A stretch of DNA of 64,000 nucleotides from Atrina japonica (Eukaryota > Mollusca > Bivalvia > Pterioida > Pinnidae), in NCBI GenBank assembly GCA_030159075.1, contig BROG01000537.1:248001-312000 (forward strand), in the 5' to 3' direction. The translations under genes and the position numbers were made by a program. Shown in pieces: positions 12,420 to 23,912 of this stretch. How positions within the stretch are numbered: position 1 is the first letter of the stretch; each line of letters starts with the position of its first letter. Under the pieces are notes generated by a model, which was given only the letters and a program-made list of their open reading frames with translations, made no database searches and was not told the origin of the DNA.

Positions 12420-15245
12420 TCAACTTATGGACAAGTATATACACTAGATCACCAGAAAAAACAAGCAAGCACTTTTTGAAGCATTACCAAACAAGGATCT
12501 AGTGATTAGGGTTACTATTGCAAATTTGGGGGAAACATATCATGAATCAGTTCTCAGAAATAATCATTAAGAGATCCATTGAAACCCTGAAATATGGATC
12601 ATTTGGAAACTTTAGGCATCATTGATTCTTTCCGACAATGGGGTTTTAGTTTCTCGATTACAACTTCCAGATAGAATTTCCAGCTCCTGTGGATTAAGGC
12701 CAAATCTGAACCAGCGATACCGCAATATCTAGAAAACATAACTTGTGTATCATCACTGTATACTAGCCTAGAAAACTCCTTTTAAAAAAGGATGTTAGTT
12801 TGCGTTGTCTGTTCATGCTTTTGCATTTGATACTCTTCAAGCGTGAATGTATGAACAATCAGGTACTTTCTTTATTAAACTGATGTATAAAATTTGGTGC
12901 TTTGAAGCACACTACTGACTGTGACTTTATACATGTATAACAACATTCAGGATGAAACCAAACAACTTCCGAGTCACAACCTGGCAAATGACTTGGGAAA
13001 AACACTCGCAAATTGTTTAAAAACAGTCACATTTTCAAGTGATTTGGTCACATTGTAGAGCCTTGCTTACCATGAGGACATTAGCCTAATAGTGAACCAC
13101 TGACTGGCTTTCGATCAGGCATACCAGGATCAAACTAATAACTACGTGTACACCATCAGTTATTTTATCACTATTATGAAAATCCTGTAGGCCTGACATT
13201 TTAATTCATCAACCCATGAGGAACAATGGACTCATCTGTAAATTAATGACTTAGACAAGTCCAAATGTGTCTTTAGGGGTGAATGAGCTAAGTGGCATAG
13301 ACATCATTGTTCGTGTCCAAAACATTAATATTAAGATGGCGGTATAAACAGAAAAATTTCCAATACTTGCTTTTTCAAGCAGACACTTTCCGTTTCAAAG
13401 ATTAACAACCTGTCATCCTGAACCTGACATTTTATGAAATACATTGATTGTCCAAGTAAAAAGTATCAATTAAAATCAGCTTTGCTGTAACACAACTTGC
13501 TCAAAACCATGCAACTCAAATTTGTTTACTGCAATTCCTAGATTTATTTTTTACTAAGATTCTGGTGTATACATACCGATTGCTTATATTGTACATGCAT
13601 GCGATTTACAGTTTTCCAAAACAAATAAAAAAAATCATACCCAACTACTCACAGTTAAAAATTTGAGTTGTGTTACTGCAAACTAACAATTTTTTAAGGA
13701 TGGCCATGGCCCGATCTTTTTTTTATGTTTTGTTTAGTAATGGACAGGTGAGATTATATTACGTGGACCACCTGAAACTGACCACCTGTCAATAGGCTTT
13801 TGCTATCAAATCTTGCAATTTCATTGGTGGATAGTTTTACACATCTTCGTGAGAAACTTCAGACTCACTCTTCTGTTGAAAATATCAAGTAAAAATTATG
13901 CCTGTTTCGAATTTGTCAACAGAGGTTGTAGTGAAAAGTCAGGCGTTAAAACATAAGAGTCTCGAGTCAATGGAAACCCTGATTAGTGGTTATGATATAC
14001 AGGTCATTTCATTACTGTGATCATTGATATTGTAAACTTCCTGCTGTAATATGTCTCGAACTTGTAAAAGTGTCAGTCAGGAGTATATTTTACCCTCATA
14101 ACTCTAACTTCAGAGCCATAAAATGTGCCAAGGTATTAGCATAATACTTCTGATATCTTGACATTGAGCCATGATATGTACACCCTTTCATACATTTACA
14201 TAAAGGGGATTAATTTCAATGTAAATGCGGCCAAGACAGAAAGGAATTGATCTATCCAAATAACATTTTTATACACCTACATGTATTTGATAACTATTCA
14301 TGTATGAGTTTGGATATCAATGGATTTCCCATATGAAATTCAGATAATTAAATTTTAAGATTTTAAATGAATGTTTTAATAATGATAATTTTATACAGTC
14401 AGTTACTGATTTGCAAAGTTAACTACATCTATCCTATTTATCATCCATCAAATGAATTTCATGATATATCAAAGACTACTAAAAACTTCAAACTTCTGAA
14501 ACATATCAGAAATTTAGTTAGATAAAATGCTTTTTGGAAAACCAGACTAAATTTTCTTAAAAATCTGAATATGTTTTTCTACAGTACGCCAATCCTGTTT
14601 TGTTCATTTTCCATGATTGCGACATGGCAAAAATGCCTTGTCACTTTGCTTTTGCCATGGCAGAACAACATGGCAATGGTAGAATATTCATTGTGGCGAG
14701 CAAGACATCGTAGCGAAAATATATTCCCCAGACTGAATAAACAAAAATTTAACATATTATATAACTATGACAGGTCAATATGTACCATGGCAGTCTCATG
14801 ACCAAAGTTCACCTGTATTAATGATAACAGCACTATCAGCGAGTCGAATATACAAACATGAATCCAGATCAAATTACATGTAACTTTGATTAATTAAAAC
14901 TTTACAAGTAATTAATATACGATCAATCAAAGTCATTATTTGCTGACAAGTTTTAAATAAAACAGCAACATAAATCCGGATCAGATTTTAATAATTAGAT
15001 ATTGTAAATGAATTTGAAAGTATATGATGTTGGAAGCATGGCATTTTCATTCACTGTCATAAACAGTAACAAAAAAGCCCACCAAAATCATTCCACATTC
15101 AGTGACAAAAATGCACATAGACGTACACAAGAGAGATGCTAACATATCAACTGCTCTCTTTTTGGCCCGAAGCCAATACAGTAGCTTCACGCAACTGCCA
15201 CGGTTACAGATTTGCATATTGAAATCTAGAAAAAAATATCAAAAT
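12420..15245. other. Non-coding stretch
   Basis: AT-rich DNA without a supported gene. The plus frames at 14571-14801 and 15102-15308 have no recognised domains. Confidence 0.4.
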
Positions 15246-15252
15246 CACTGCC

Positions 15253-15729
15253 CTGGGTTTTCCCCCATGCAAAAATTCTGCGTATTTACGCGTAAAAATC
15301 CTAAATGACGCCTAAAATAAGATCTATTGCGTCCTAGTTGATGCGTTAAATACTTGATGTCTTTTGAGATCGTTTGGGTAAATAAGCCAAGCATGTGACC
15401 TATTTCTACCAGTTTGCTTCCTAATTTATGTCCATTTTTAATTCTTATGTTCTAGTGCAATTTCACAAGAAAACCAAGAAACTGAATTCATCATTTTATT
15501 TATTATAAAACAGGAAAATCTTTACCTCTAATATAGATCTAGAATCAACAAGACAACATCGTTCATCACTTTATGGGTACTTCCGGAAATATAAATTACA
15601 GAAGGGATACCAAACCTGACTTTCATTTGAATTTTGGAAATCAAAAAATAATAATGAAAGTACTAATGAAAGTTATATAAAATGATTTATTTACACAAAT
15701 GTTTATGTAAATCTTACATATGATAAAGT
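15253..15729 (+). repeat. Left terminal inverted repeat
   Basis: It matches the reverse complement of 20402-20877 along its whole length. Substitutions are scattered and concentrated in the outer 160 bp. Exactly shared blocks include attctgcgtatttacgcgta and gggtacttccggaaatataa. It ends at gataaagt (15722-15729). Confidence 0.9.
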
Positions 15730-15858
15730 ACTTTAATACTTGAACTGGATAAAATAGATATAATTTTCAAATAAATAAATTTGAGGCATTAATTAGTAGG
15801 CTACATGTACTTAGTAACTTTTCAGTTTTGCATCCATATTTCTAAAAACATGTAATTG

Positions 15859-17438
15859 CAGGGCTCAACATTAACTTTAAAGAGAACTAGACCAGTCGGA
15901 TCAGTACCAGAAAATTTTACTAGATCTGACCTCAACATCACTAGACCTGACCTCAGTTACATCATATCTATCAATATCTCTCTTCCAGAGTTTCATATCC
16001 TACTTAATTAGGGTACGCTACATCTAGAGATTTTAAGGGTATAATGAAAACACTATATTTTAATTTTTAATAAATGGTCAAACATAGCTCACATATTAAT
16101 TTCATAAATTGCCTGACGAACTCGATGACGGGCAGAGGACTTGTGCATATCTATGTCTCATTTTTAGCTATTGCTGCACCATTAAATGCTATTTACTGCT
16201 TTAACTGTTTTTTTTTAAATAACATAAAAAAACAAATAAGTACAGAAAGAAATTAATGAATTATTTCATGATTGAAATAATTCCATATAATCTCTAGAGT
16301 ACTCAAGCCTACTAACTCTAATAAGTAGGACTGGAATACAAGTATATTTTGTTACAGTATAAAACATACATGTCATTTCTGAGTGGTGCAAGTAAATTAT
16401 CCTCAATTTGTACACTGTATGCATGCTAATTGTTCCACTGATTTATAATTTTATCAAGAACAAAATAAAACCTGATTAGACAGTTAGCTTGAATGCTTTG
16501 ACAATTTATTTATAGAAGTCAAGAAACAAGTATGTATATAAGTTTGAAATTTTCTTTTAGGCCTAATTATTGTAAAATAAATTCTGATTTCTGTTCTGTT
16601 CTGCCCTTTGATTTCTTTGATACACCCTCATCTCTAGTTATGCCTCCACTACTATAAAGAAGCCGATGCTTTCAGTTTCACTTTCAATCTGAATTTTTGC
16701 GGGTACATAGAATTACCAAAATGACGCCAAATACCGGAATGACGGGACATGTAACTGGATTGAAGCTCCTTTCCATCGTAATGATAATTTTGTGGAATAA
16801 TTTACTTTTAAATGGTAATAATATAGGTATTACATTCAATGAAAAGATATTTTGTCGGTATTGTCCTCGTATTTACCGATCTAGCTTTTCATTTTTAAGC
16901 CATATCAGTACTAGTGTGATATTAAACCCGACGTAACAACTTGCACAATTTGTAGCAAAATTCCTAGAACACTGTTTCCCTTCTCACATTGAAATAGTTT
17001 ATTCTTCTTAGCTGTATATAAATAACCTAAAAATGGCGAATACATAATCTGATGTGTCATTCCAGTGGCTTTATGCGTCATCCTGGTAATATTACTATTA
17101 TTCCGGTTATTTTATATAACAATCTCTCACCAGAGGGCGTATTACATTATATGGCAATAAAATTGACGAAATGAAAGTAAGTCTATATGGTGCGTAATAT
17201 CAGAGACATATCTATTATCACAAACACCGGTAATGTAAATAAATGTCCCACTATCAGTAAATAAGTTACAAAAAGAACAAAATGGTTTTCCATCACCATT
17301 TTTTAATAATAGATCTTCAGTCTATTTGAAGTGATATTTTTAACCCGACCAGTCGGGCTACTTTGACACAAATTAACTAGACCGGACCAATCTTTTACTA
17401 GTCAGGGTCAGTCGGACGTGCCTTAGTGTTGAGCCCTG
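15859..17438. mobile_element. Nested non-autonomous hAT-like element
   Basis: The ends are cagggctcaacattaa (15859-15874) and the reverse complement of cagggctcaacactaa (17423-17438), 15 of 16 matching. The CAGGG tip is typical of hAT elements. Both flanks carry aattg directly outside the tips (15854-15858 and 17439-17443), a possible 5-bp target duplication; an 8-bp one is not seen. Subterminal gaccagtcgg motifs occur on both sides. No transposase is visible, so it would need enzyme in trans. It lies inside the larger long-TIR element. Confidence 0.65.
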
Positions 17439-18341
17439 AATTGTATTACAATTCATAGATTTTTAATATAAATTTTCCATATGATTTCAAATGTAGTTGA
17501 AACAACTATATTTTATTTAGTTTCTTATAAACCTTTAATCTATAGTACATGTATGTATACAATAATTATATATTGAATCAAGGGGACTCTGAGGGTTCAA
17601 GAACAAACCAAGAAATTACAATGGTGTTACAGTAACGTATAAAAATGGCACTGATGTTTCGTTTTACATATGACTGCAGGGGGAAAAACTACTCACTTTC
17701 TCTACATTATTAAACTATGATTAGAAAATAAATGCTCCACATGTACTGTTGATATTTTCCCTAGGGGGATGTCTGTAATTAACAACACAAGTGCACATTT
17801 AAATGGACAAATGGACTCCTAATTTTGTAGTTGTTGTTGGAGTCCATGGACTCCTCGATGAAAATCCCAGGGAAAACCCTGACTGCCCGTTGGTCACTCA
17901 TCTCCAATCCGACAATAGTATTTTTGGACTCGTGTATTTATCTGCATGTGCGTGTACATGCATTGTATAGACTCAATATTTAACAGGGACGTATGTAACC
18001 AGCAACAAACATGTATAAATCATAATATCTTTGATGTAACTTCTCCGTTCTTTTCCAAATGTTCGACTGAGGGTGATCAATGTTGGAATATAATGGGATC
18101 CGCATACAACAGTAAATTCCTTCTCTCTAAAGTACAAGAATCATATGTTGTTGTTTTTTTCAACATGTTTACGATATTAGTTTGTCCAGTCAATGTAGTT
18201 TTGTGATAATAAATAATCAAAACCAGTGTCATTATATACATATATCTTTGTTGAAACATTATGGGAATTTTTTTCAGTTGAAAGATTTAACCTTCACTTG
18301 TATCGCTACCTTTATTCTGATTATCAAAAAATCATAGAGTT

Positions 18342-19776
18342 ATGCAGTCCACCATGCAGTCATACAGTATTACAACAGACCAGTCAACATCCAAACAACT
18401 TGATGAACAGATAGCAAAGTTTTTCTATGCCTGCAACTTGCCATTCAATATTGCTGACCATCCAGTTTGGAAAGATACAGTCCAGATGCTTAGACCAGGG
18501 TACAAGCCACCAAACCGCAAAGACATTGGAGGTCATCTACTTGATGAAGTCCATGAGAAGATTACATGTAAGGTTTCTGCAGAACTGAAGGGTAAAGATG
18601 TTGTCTTGATCCAAGATGGTTGGAGTGACATACATAATACACCAGTTATTGCCACCAGTCTCCAATGTGACAGCAAATCCTACTTCATGTCAGCCATCGA
18701 CACAGGTACAAATAAGAAGACAGCTGCCTACTACTGCACATCTGTAGCACAAGACTCCATCAAAGAAGCTGCTGAACAGTACCAATGTAAAGTCACCGGT
18801 GTTGTAACAGACAATGAGAAGAAAATGGTAGCCATGAAACAGAACTTGGTAGAGTCAGATCCAGACCTCACTGTATATGGCTGTTCTGCCCATTGGTTAA
18901 ACTTGCTAGGCCAAGATGTTACACCAGCACAAGTCATCAACCAAGTTTTAGAAGTAAACAAGTACTTTCGTAATCATCATGTACCTGGTGCCCTATTAGC
19001 TGAAATCCCATATTCAGTAAAGCCACAGTTACCAGCTGAAACCAGATGGAACAGCCAACTGACATGTATAGATACATACATAAGAAACTGTCCTTATCTA
19101 TTGCTGATCTGTGCCAAGAATGAAGACGTTATAGATCCAAGAATTCGCAATATCATCCACAACGTTGGTATCTACAATGAAGTTAAGAACTTGCAGACAC
19201 AATTTATGCCAATATCATGTGCCCTAGACTGTTTACAGTCAGACAGCACCACCATAGCAGATGCTTGTGAGATATGGCTTGACCTTCTTCAACATCAAGA
19301 CCTTCAGACATACCATGCCAAAGTGAAGCAAAGATTTGACCAAGCCATGACAGCTAGCCACTATTTAGCCAACACACTTCACCCAGTCTACAAAGGCAAG
19401 AAACTACAACCTGACCATGTGATAAGTGCACAAGAATTACTTCTGTCCCACAAACCAGATGCACTTCCAGACTACCTCAGCTTTATGTCAGACTCATTGA
19501 CACTACCAAAGACACTACTTCATGACAGTCATTAGCAACACCAAACCAACCACCTGGTGGAAGAGTATAACCAGATCAACAGCAGTGAGTCCTGACCTGA
19601 GCCAGACTGCTATTAAACTGCTGAAAATGCCATCAAGTTCTGCTTCAATTGAAAGAGTGTTTTCCAACTTTGGTTTGATCCAGACTAAGCTCAGAAACAG
19701 ACTTGGACTCCAGAAAGCAGCTAAACTTGTGTTCTGTTATCGATACCTCAGAGGAAAAGAAGAGATTGACTGGTAA
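18342..19776 (+). pseudogene. hAT transposase (DUF659 type), frameshifted
   Basis: The first frame (18342-19535, 397 codons) has the DUF659/RNase H-like core: DVVLIQDGWSD, then VVTDNEKKM, then GCSAHWLNLLGQDV, then PAETRWNSQ. The second frame (19522-19776), one base out of register, carries the hAT C-terminal dimerisation region: LLKMPSSSASIERVFSNFG and TKLRNRLGLQKAAKLVF. Together they give one colinear transposase of about 475 residues broken by a single frameshift near 19522-19535. No BED zinc finger is visible upstream; one would be expected in this family. It may be lost or lie in an undetected 5' exon. The family cuts and pastes DNA between CAGGG-type inverted ends. Apart from the frameshift, no stop interrupts either part, which suggests fairly recent decay or a sequencing error. 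Confidence 0.85.
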
Positions 19777-19894
19777 ACAGACTGCTTTGAACATTGCTTT
19801 GTAGTTGATGTATCAAATTATTATTCATAGTATTATCTGTGTATGTTGTGTATTTATTTATTTGTCAGTGCTTTTGAAAAGATATTTATTTACA

Positions 19895-20068
19895 TGTATA
19901 TATATTATAAAAAAAAGAAGTAAAAAAATAACATAAAAACAAACATAAATTAAAAAAAAGGAAAAAAATAAAGAAAGGAAAAAAAGAAAACAAAAAAAAA
20001 GAAAGAAAAAAAGAAAAAAACAATAAAAAGAAGAAAAAAGAAAGAAATATAATAATTTTAAAAAAAAA
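19895..20068. repeat. A-rich tract
   Basis: About 170 bp of nearly pure A with interspersed G, C and T lie between the transposase stop and the hammerhead motif. The Phe/Leu-rich minus-strand frames here are low-complexity artefacts. Confidence 0.9.
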
Positions 20069-20123
20069 CCTGTAGTGGTAGCCACAAGCCACCTGATGAG
20101 TACTTTGGCAAGTACGAAACAGG
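20069..20123 (+). ncRNA. Type III hammerhead ribozyme
   Basis: All parts of a hammerhead with open helix III are present in order. Helix III 5' strand is cctgt (20069-20073), where T20073 is U16.1. The cleavage nucleotide is A20074. Helix I is gtgg (20075-20078) with ccac (20089-20092), closed by a 10-nt loop. The core ctgatga is 20093-20099. Helix II is gtactt (20100-20105) with aagtac (20110-20115) and loop tggc. The core gaa is 20116-20118, and the helix III 3' strand acagg is 20119-20123. Predicted cleavage falls between 20074 and 20075. It lies about 290 bp after the transposase stop, on the same strand, so it may sit in that transcript's 3' UTR. Alternatively it is a separate insertion, since it directly follows an A-rich tract. 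Confidence 0.85.
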
Positions 20124-20401
20124 AAAATAAATAAGTATAAAAAAAATATCAATTTAAGTGTAAATTAAATGTTAAAAATCATAAATCAGTTAAAATAGGT
20201 TACCCTTTATCTTAAGCATTAAGTCAATAACCCCTTAGAGATAAAAAAAAATAAATAATAGGGGGGGACAACTTATAAATACCAGACCGGATAATTCAAT
20301 TGTCCAGTATTTGCCAGTATTTGCCGGCATTTACTGGTAAATACCGGTATTTACCGGTGGAATGGAATTTATGGATAAATGCCGGCATTTTGCCAACCTT
20401 G

Positions 20402-20877
20402 ACTTTATCATATGTAAGATTTACATAAACATTTGTGTAAATAAATCATTTTATATAACTTTCATTAGTACTTTCATTATTATTTTTTGATTTCCAAAAT
20501 TCAAATAAAAGTCAGGTTTGGTATCCCTTCTGTAATTTATATTTCCGGAAGTACCCATAAAGTGATGAACGATGTTGTCTTGTTGATTCTAGATCTATAT
20601 TAGAGGTAAAGATTTTCCTGTTTTATAATAAATAAAATGATGAATTCAGTTTCTTGGTTTTCTTGTGAAATTACACTAGAACATAAGAATTAAAAATGGA
20701 CATAAATTAGGAAGCAAACTGGTAGAAATAGGTCGAATGCTTGGTTTATTTACCCAACAATCTCGACAGACATCAAGTACTTAACGCGTCTATTAGGACG
20801 CAATAGATCTTATTTTAGGCGTCATTTAGGATTTTTACGCGTAAATACGCAGAATTTTTGCGTCAGGGAAAACCCTG
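20402..20877 (-). repeat. Right terminal inverted repeat
   Basis: Reverse complement partner of 15253-15729. The outer tip is cagggaaaaccctg (20864-20877), which also occurs exactly at 17868-17881 inside the element. Confidence 0.9.
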
Positions 20878-23535
20878 CTAATCTGTTAAGTCATATACAT
20901 GTACATGTAAGATCTATTTACTTTGAAAAAGATTTTATACACTCTTAACACATTCACTTCGAAATACTATGGTTTCATAGTTTGGCGAGTGCAAAATCAG
21001 TTCGAGCGAGTGTAAATCAAGTAATTACTCGCCCAAATTTTCGAACCCTGTGTTCACTGGTTACAAGACAGACTTGCAAGTATCAAATCAGAGGCTCAAC
21101 TTAACCTCCCAACTATCGGCAATCAGTCACACCACGAGGCAGTGTTTATAGTAAGGCACATGGTGCAGTGACAGATCCGGTGTTTTAAAATGATAACTTT
21201 CCTGGGATGTTTTTTAATATTTCTAATGTAAATTAGAGAAATACACAGGGTTATGTTAAAGAAAACAGGTGTATAAATTTAATGATTTCATTTTATTAGA
21301 TTTGACATTGTTTTTGTAAAATTAGTACTTTTTGACAAATATTTTTGAAATAAAAAAAATAACGAGAGGTAACTCTCATGTAACTGTCTACACAATTTTA
21401 TGTTTGCTATAACATTATTCCCTTCAGCTTTCATAAAAGGAGGAAACATATCAAATAAATTTACACAGGTGTTTCATAAATTGTTTATCTTAATAAAACA
21501 TGTATCATACAGGATTTTTGGTTTCCTATTTTTATAAATAGTATTCGTAGAGTATATACATGTGATTCTTGGATATAGCAGTAGCTTAGGCCTAACTTAA
21601 TGTCCCGATTTTAAGCTCTTATTTGAGTGAGTAAAATCTTAATAAATCCCTTTGGAGATTTTGCTGTGTTGCCCCGCCAGACAGAATCCCCAAAGAGATT
21701 AAGGTAAAATCCTGATTAAACCCCCAAAAAACACTTAAAATCCTTACAGAAAGTTTGACAAACTCATTTTTGCCCTAATACTGTAGATGAATTGATTATA
21801 TATATCGAAGAGTTACAATAGGTCGTATTATGATTTTGCAGTTCCTTGATAGGCCCCTAGTGTCATGTTACATATGTTCTGGCCATTATTTTACACTACT
21901 CGGATAAAATACTGTTAATATACGATGTTTCATTGAATAAATGATAGCGCCGCGGTCAAAATATATACATGTATATTCTCAGAAATCGAGATGAACTTAA
22001 TACCAATACTATATAAAGTTGTGACGGTAATTGATCGTTCCAGAAAGATCATCAATAAAAAAAATTTTTTTGAAAAGGGCAATAAAATTTTCCAAGTCAC
22101 TGTGATTTCCATGGAAGGATGGGTAAACAGCAAACAAACTTAATTTTATTTTAGGCCTGACACATACAGTCAGTGTACAATGTATGTTAATACAGAAAGA
22201 ATCACTGCCACTTGTTATATCACCAAACTCACATATAGATTACAAAGAACAAATTTCCCCACCATCTTAACCCTTTGCCCTATGTAAGTGTTGTATGATG
22301 CAGTTATCCATTATTTCAATACAAGCAACTTTTACGTGTCTGCATTATTTCAATACAACGACCATCACCGCTTCCACAATGTCTGAATACATTGACTGAC
22401 AGCGCTCAATTTCGAGTCTGCCATCTAGTGTGAAAATCCCATAAGTATTTATAATGGTTGGCATAGTTTCAACCATTGCGAAATAAAAATATCCCTTCCA
22501 TTCGAATATTTGCATAAAATCAATATTCATGAAGCGAATTTTTCATTTTGATAATTCAGTAATATGGCTGAATTTCAAGATATTCTGCATTGAGGTTTTT
22601 AAAATGATTCTGAAGATGATATTAAGTTTTATCGATTTATGGCTTTGATCCTGTATATATTAGTTCAAATAATGATATAAATGGTACTTCATGTGGAAAT
22701 TCATTTAGTTTAATTGACAACGAAGTGGAAAATGACAACCAAAACCCTGTTGTTTGTGTTAAAAATGTCAAATTTCTAGCATGATGCCAATTTGATGGAT
22801 GCATACCCAAGTATTAATCTGCATTTATTTACACACAGTGTATGTCAACTTAAGGATCAAGACCCACTGGTCATCTGAATCTTATTTTTAATCAATTTCA
22901 ACTTCTAAACATTATCTGATACTTCAATAACCATGCTAAATGGAAACATTCATAGCTATTATTTTGTTGTAGTTTAAATTTGTATGAGTCGGTGCAGAAA
23001 ATAAAATTCATGTGAATTATGTTGTTCTTTTGTTAAAATAACTGCACCCAAAAAACAGGCATATTAAGATTTTTTACTGTATATATATTCAATCAAAATT
23101 TAATTTTGAGTTTTGATGATTTATTGAATTTACAAATTTCATAAGCTGCTCAGTTTGGTTTTGCCCGACTACAGATAAATCATTACATACTATCAAATCA
23201 TTTGTGATTGGAGTCCACCAAAATACTATTTTGAGTTCTTGAGTTTTATAACAGCTTTTAATCAACATATATTTTTTGTTTGACCTAGAGTTAATATTAC
23301 AATCCAAGTCGGCAATGTCAACAGGTCTTGTTCTTTTCATGGTATACATGCATATAATTATAAGTTGCTGATCTTGTCCGTATTTGAATAACTTAAGTCA
23401 AAATCAAACATTTAACTTTCCTCTAGATTTGTGACTAATCCTTCAAAAGTACAACAATTGCAGGGAGATAACATGCACAATAACATCATTTGAGGTAGTC
23501 CAAGAGTATGTAATCCTTTTTTTTTCAACTCAAGT
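20878..23535. other. Non-coding stretch right of the hAT element
   Basis: No gene is supported. It contains the 21049-21440 segment listed separately. The minus frame at 23089-23349 (86 codons, KRTRPVDIADLDCNINS) is the least random-looking frame, but it has no recognised domain and no clear splice sites. Confidence 0.4.
21049..21440 (+). repeat. Satellite-free homologue of the 4.03-4.64 kb region
   Basis: This segment matches 4029-4640 block by block in the same order, but without the 35-bp satellite pieces. The best blocks are the aggctcaactta / cccaactatcggca stretch, ggtgttttaaaatg, taaattagagaaata, tttgacattgtttttgta, and gtaactctcatgtaactgt. It looks like the uninterrupted version of the sequence that satellite fragments split at 4 kb. 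Confidence 0.75.
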
Positions 23536-23539
23536 GTAT

Positions 23540-23800
23540 CTATATTTTGTCTCTTTTGGATCCCCAAATAAGATAGTTCCTTCCAAGTTTGGTCAAAATT
23601 AGCCCAGTTTCTTTAGGAAGACAAAATGTGTCCAAATTGGGTGGAAAACTGGTATTTTCTTTTAGCTTGTCTTTGACCTTTAACCCCATGATTTTCAAAC
23701 TTTCACAATTATTCCTTACAATTTCTTCAGTTTTTGCAGATGTTGTGACAGAAAAATCAGCATAGGTTATCAAAGGCATTAAACCTTTGGCTCAGGTGAC
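23540..23800 (-). repeat. Interspersed repeat fragment
   Basis: It ends with aaacctttggctcaggtgacc, close to the ccttcggctcaggttagct end of the element at 58945-60545. The rest reads as untranslated repeat, and the 79-codon minus frame is part of it. This is probably a truncated relative of the hairpin-headed family. Confidence 0.4.
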
Positions 23801-23912
23801 CTGAAATTTTGTCATCCACTTATATTCATACATTCATTTTGCATCAAATCAATCTCTGTAAGGGATAGTAATATATTCTTTCACATAAAATTTATGAAAA
23901 TGCAGTGATTAC

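Larger units (their letters stand above)
15253..20877 (+). mobile_element. hAT-type element with long inverted ends
   Basis: Two inverted repeats of about 476 bp (15253-15729 and 20402-20877) enclose a DUF659/hAT-type transposase relic. The outer tips read ctgggttttccc and, in reverse complement, cagggttttccc, in keeping with the CA(G)GG tips of hAT elements. The 8-bp flanks (tcactgcc and ctaatctg) do not match, so no target-site duplication is visible. Known hAT inverted repeats are usually tens of bp, so these ends are unusually long. The interior holds a nested CAGGG-ended element, the transposase, an A-rich tract and a hammerhead ribozyme. The host position is the presumed TOGARAM1 intron 1. 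Confidence 0.75.

Noticed and set aside
18731..18961. 76-codon minus-strand frame
   Set aside because: Shadow of the hAT transposase on the other strand.
23089..23349. 86-codon minus frame with KRTRPVDIADLDCN
   Set aside because: More protein-like than most frames, and on the TOGARAM1 strand, but no splice sites or known motif support it as an exon.
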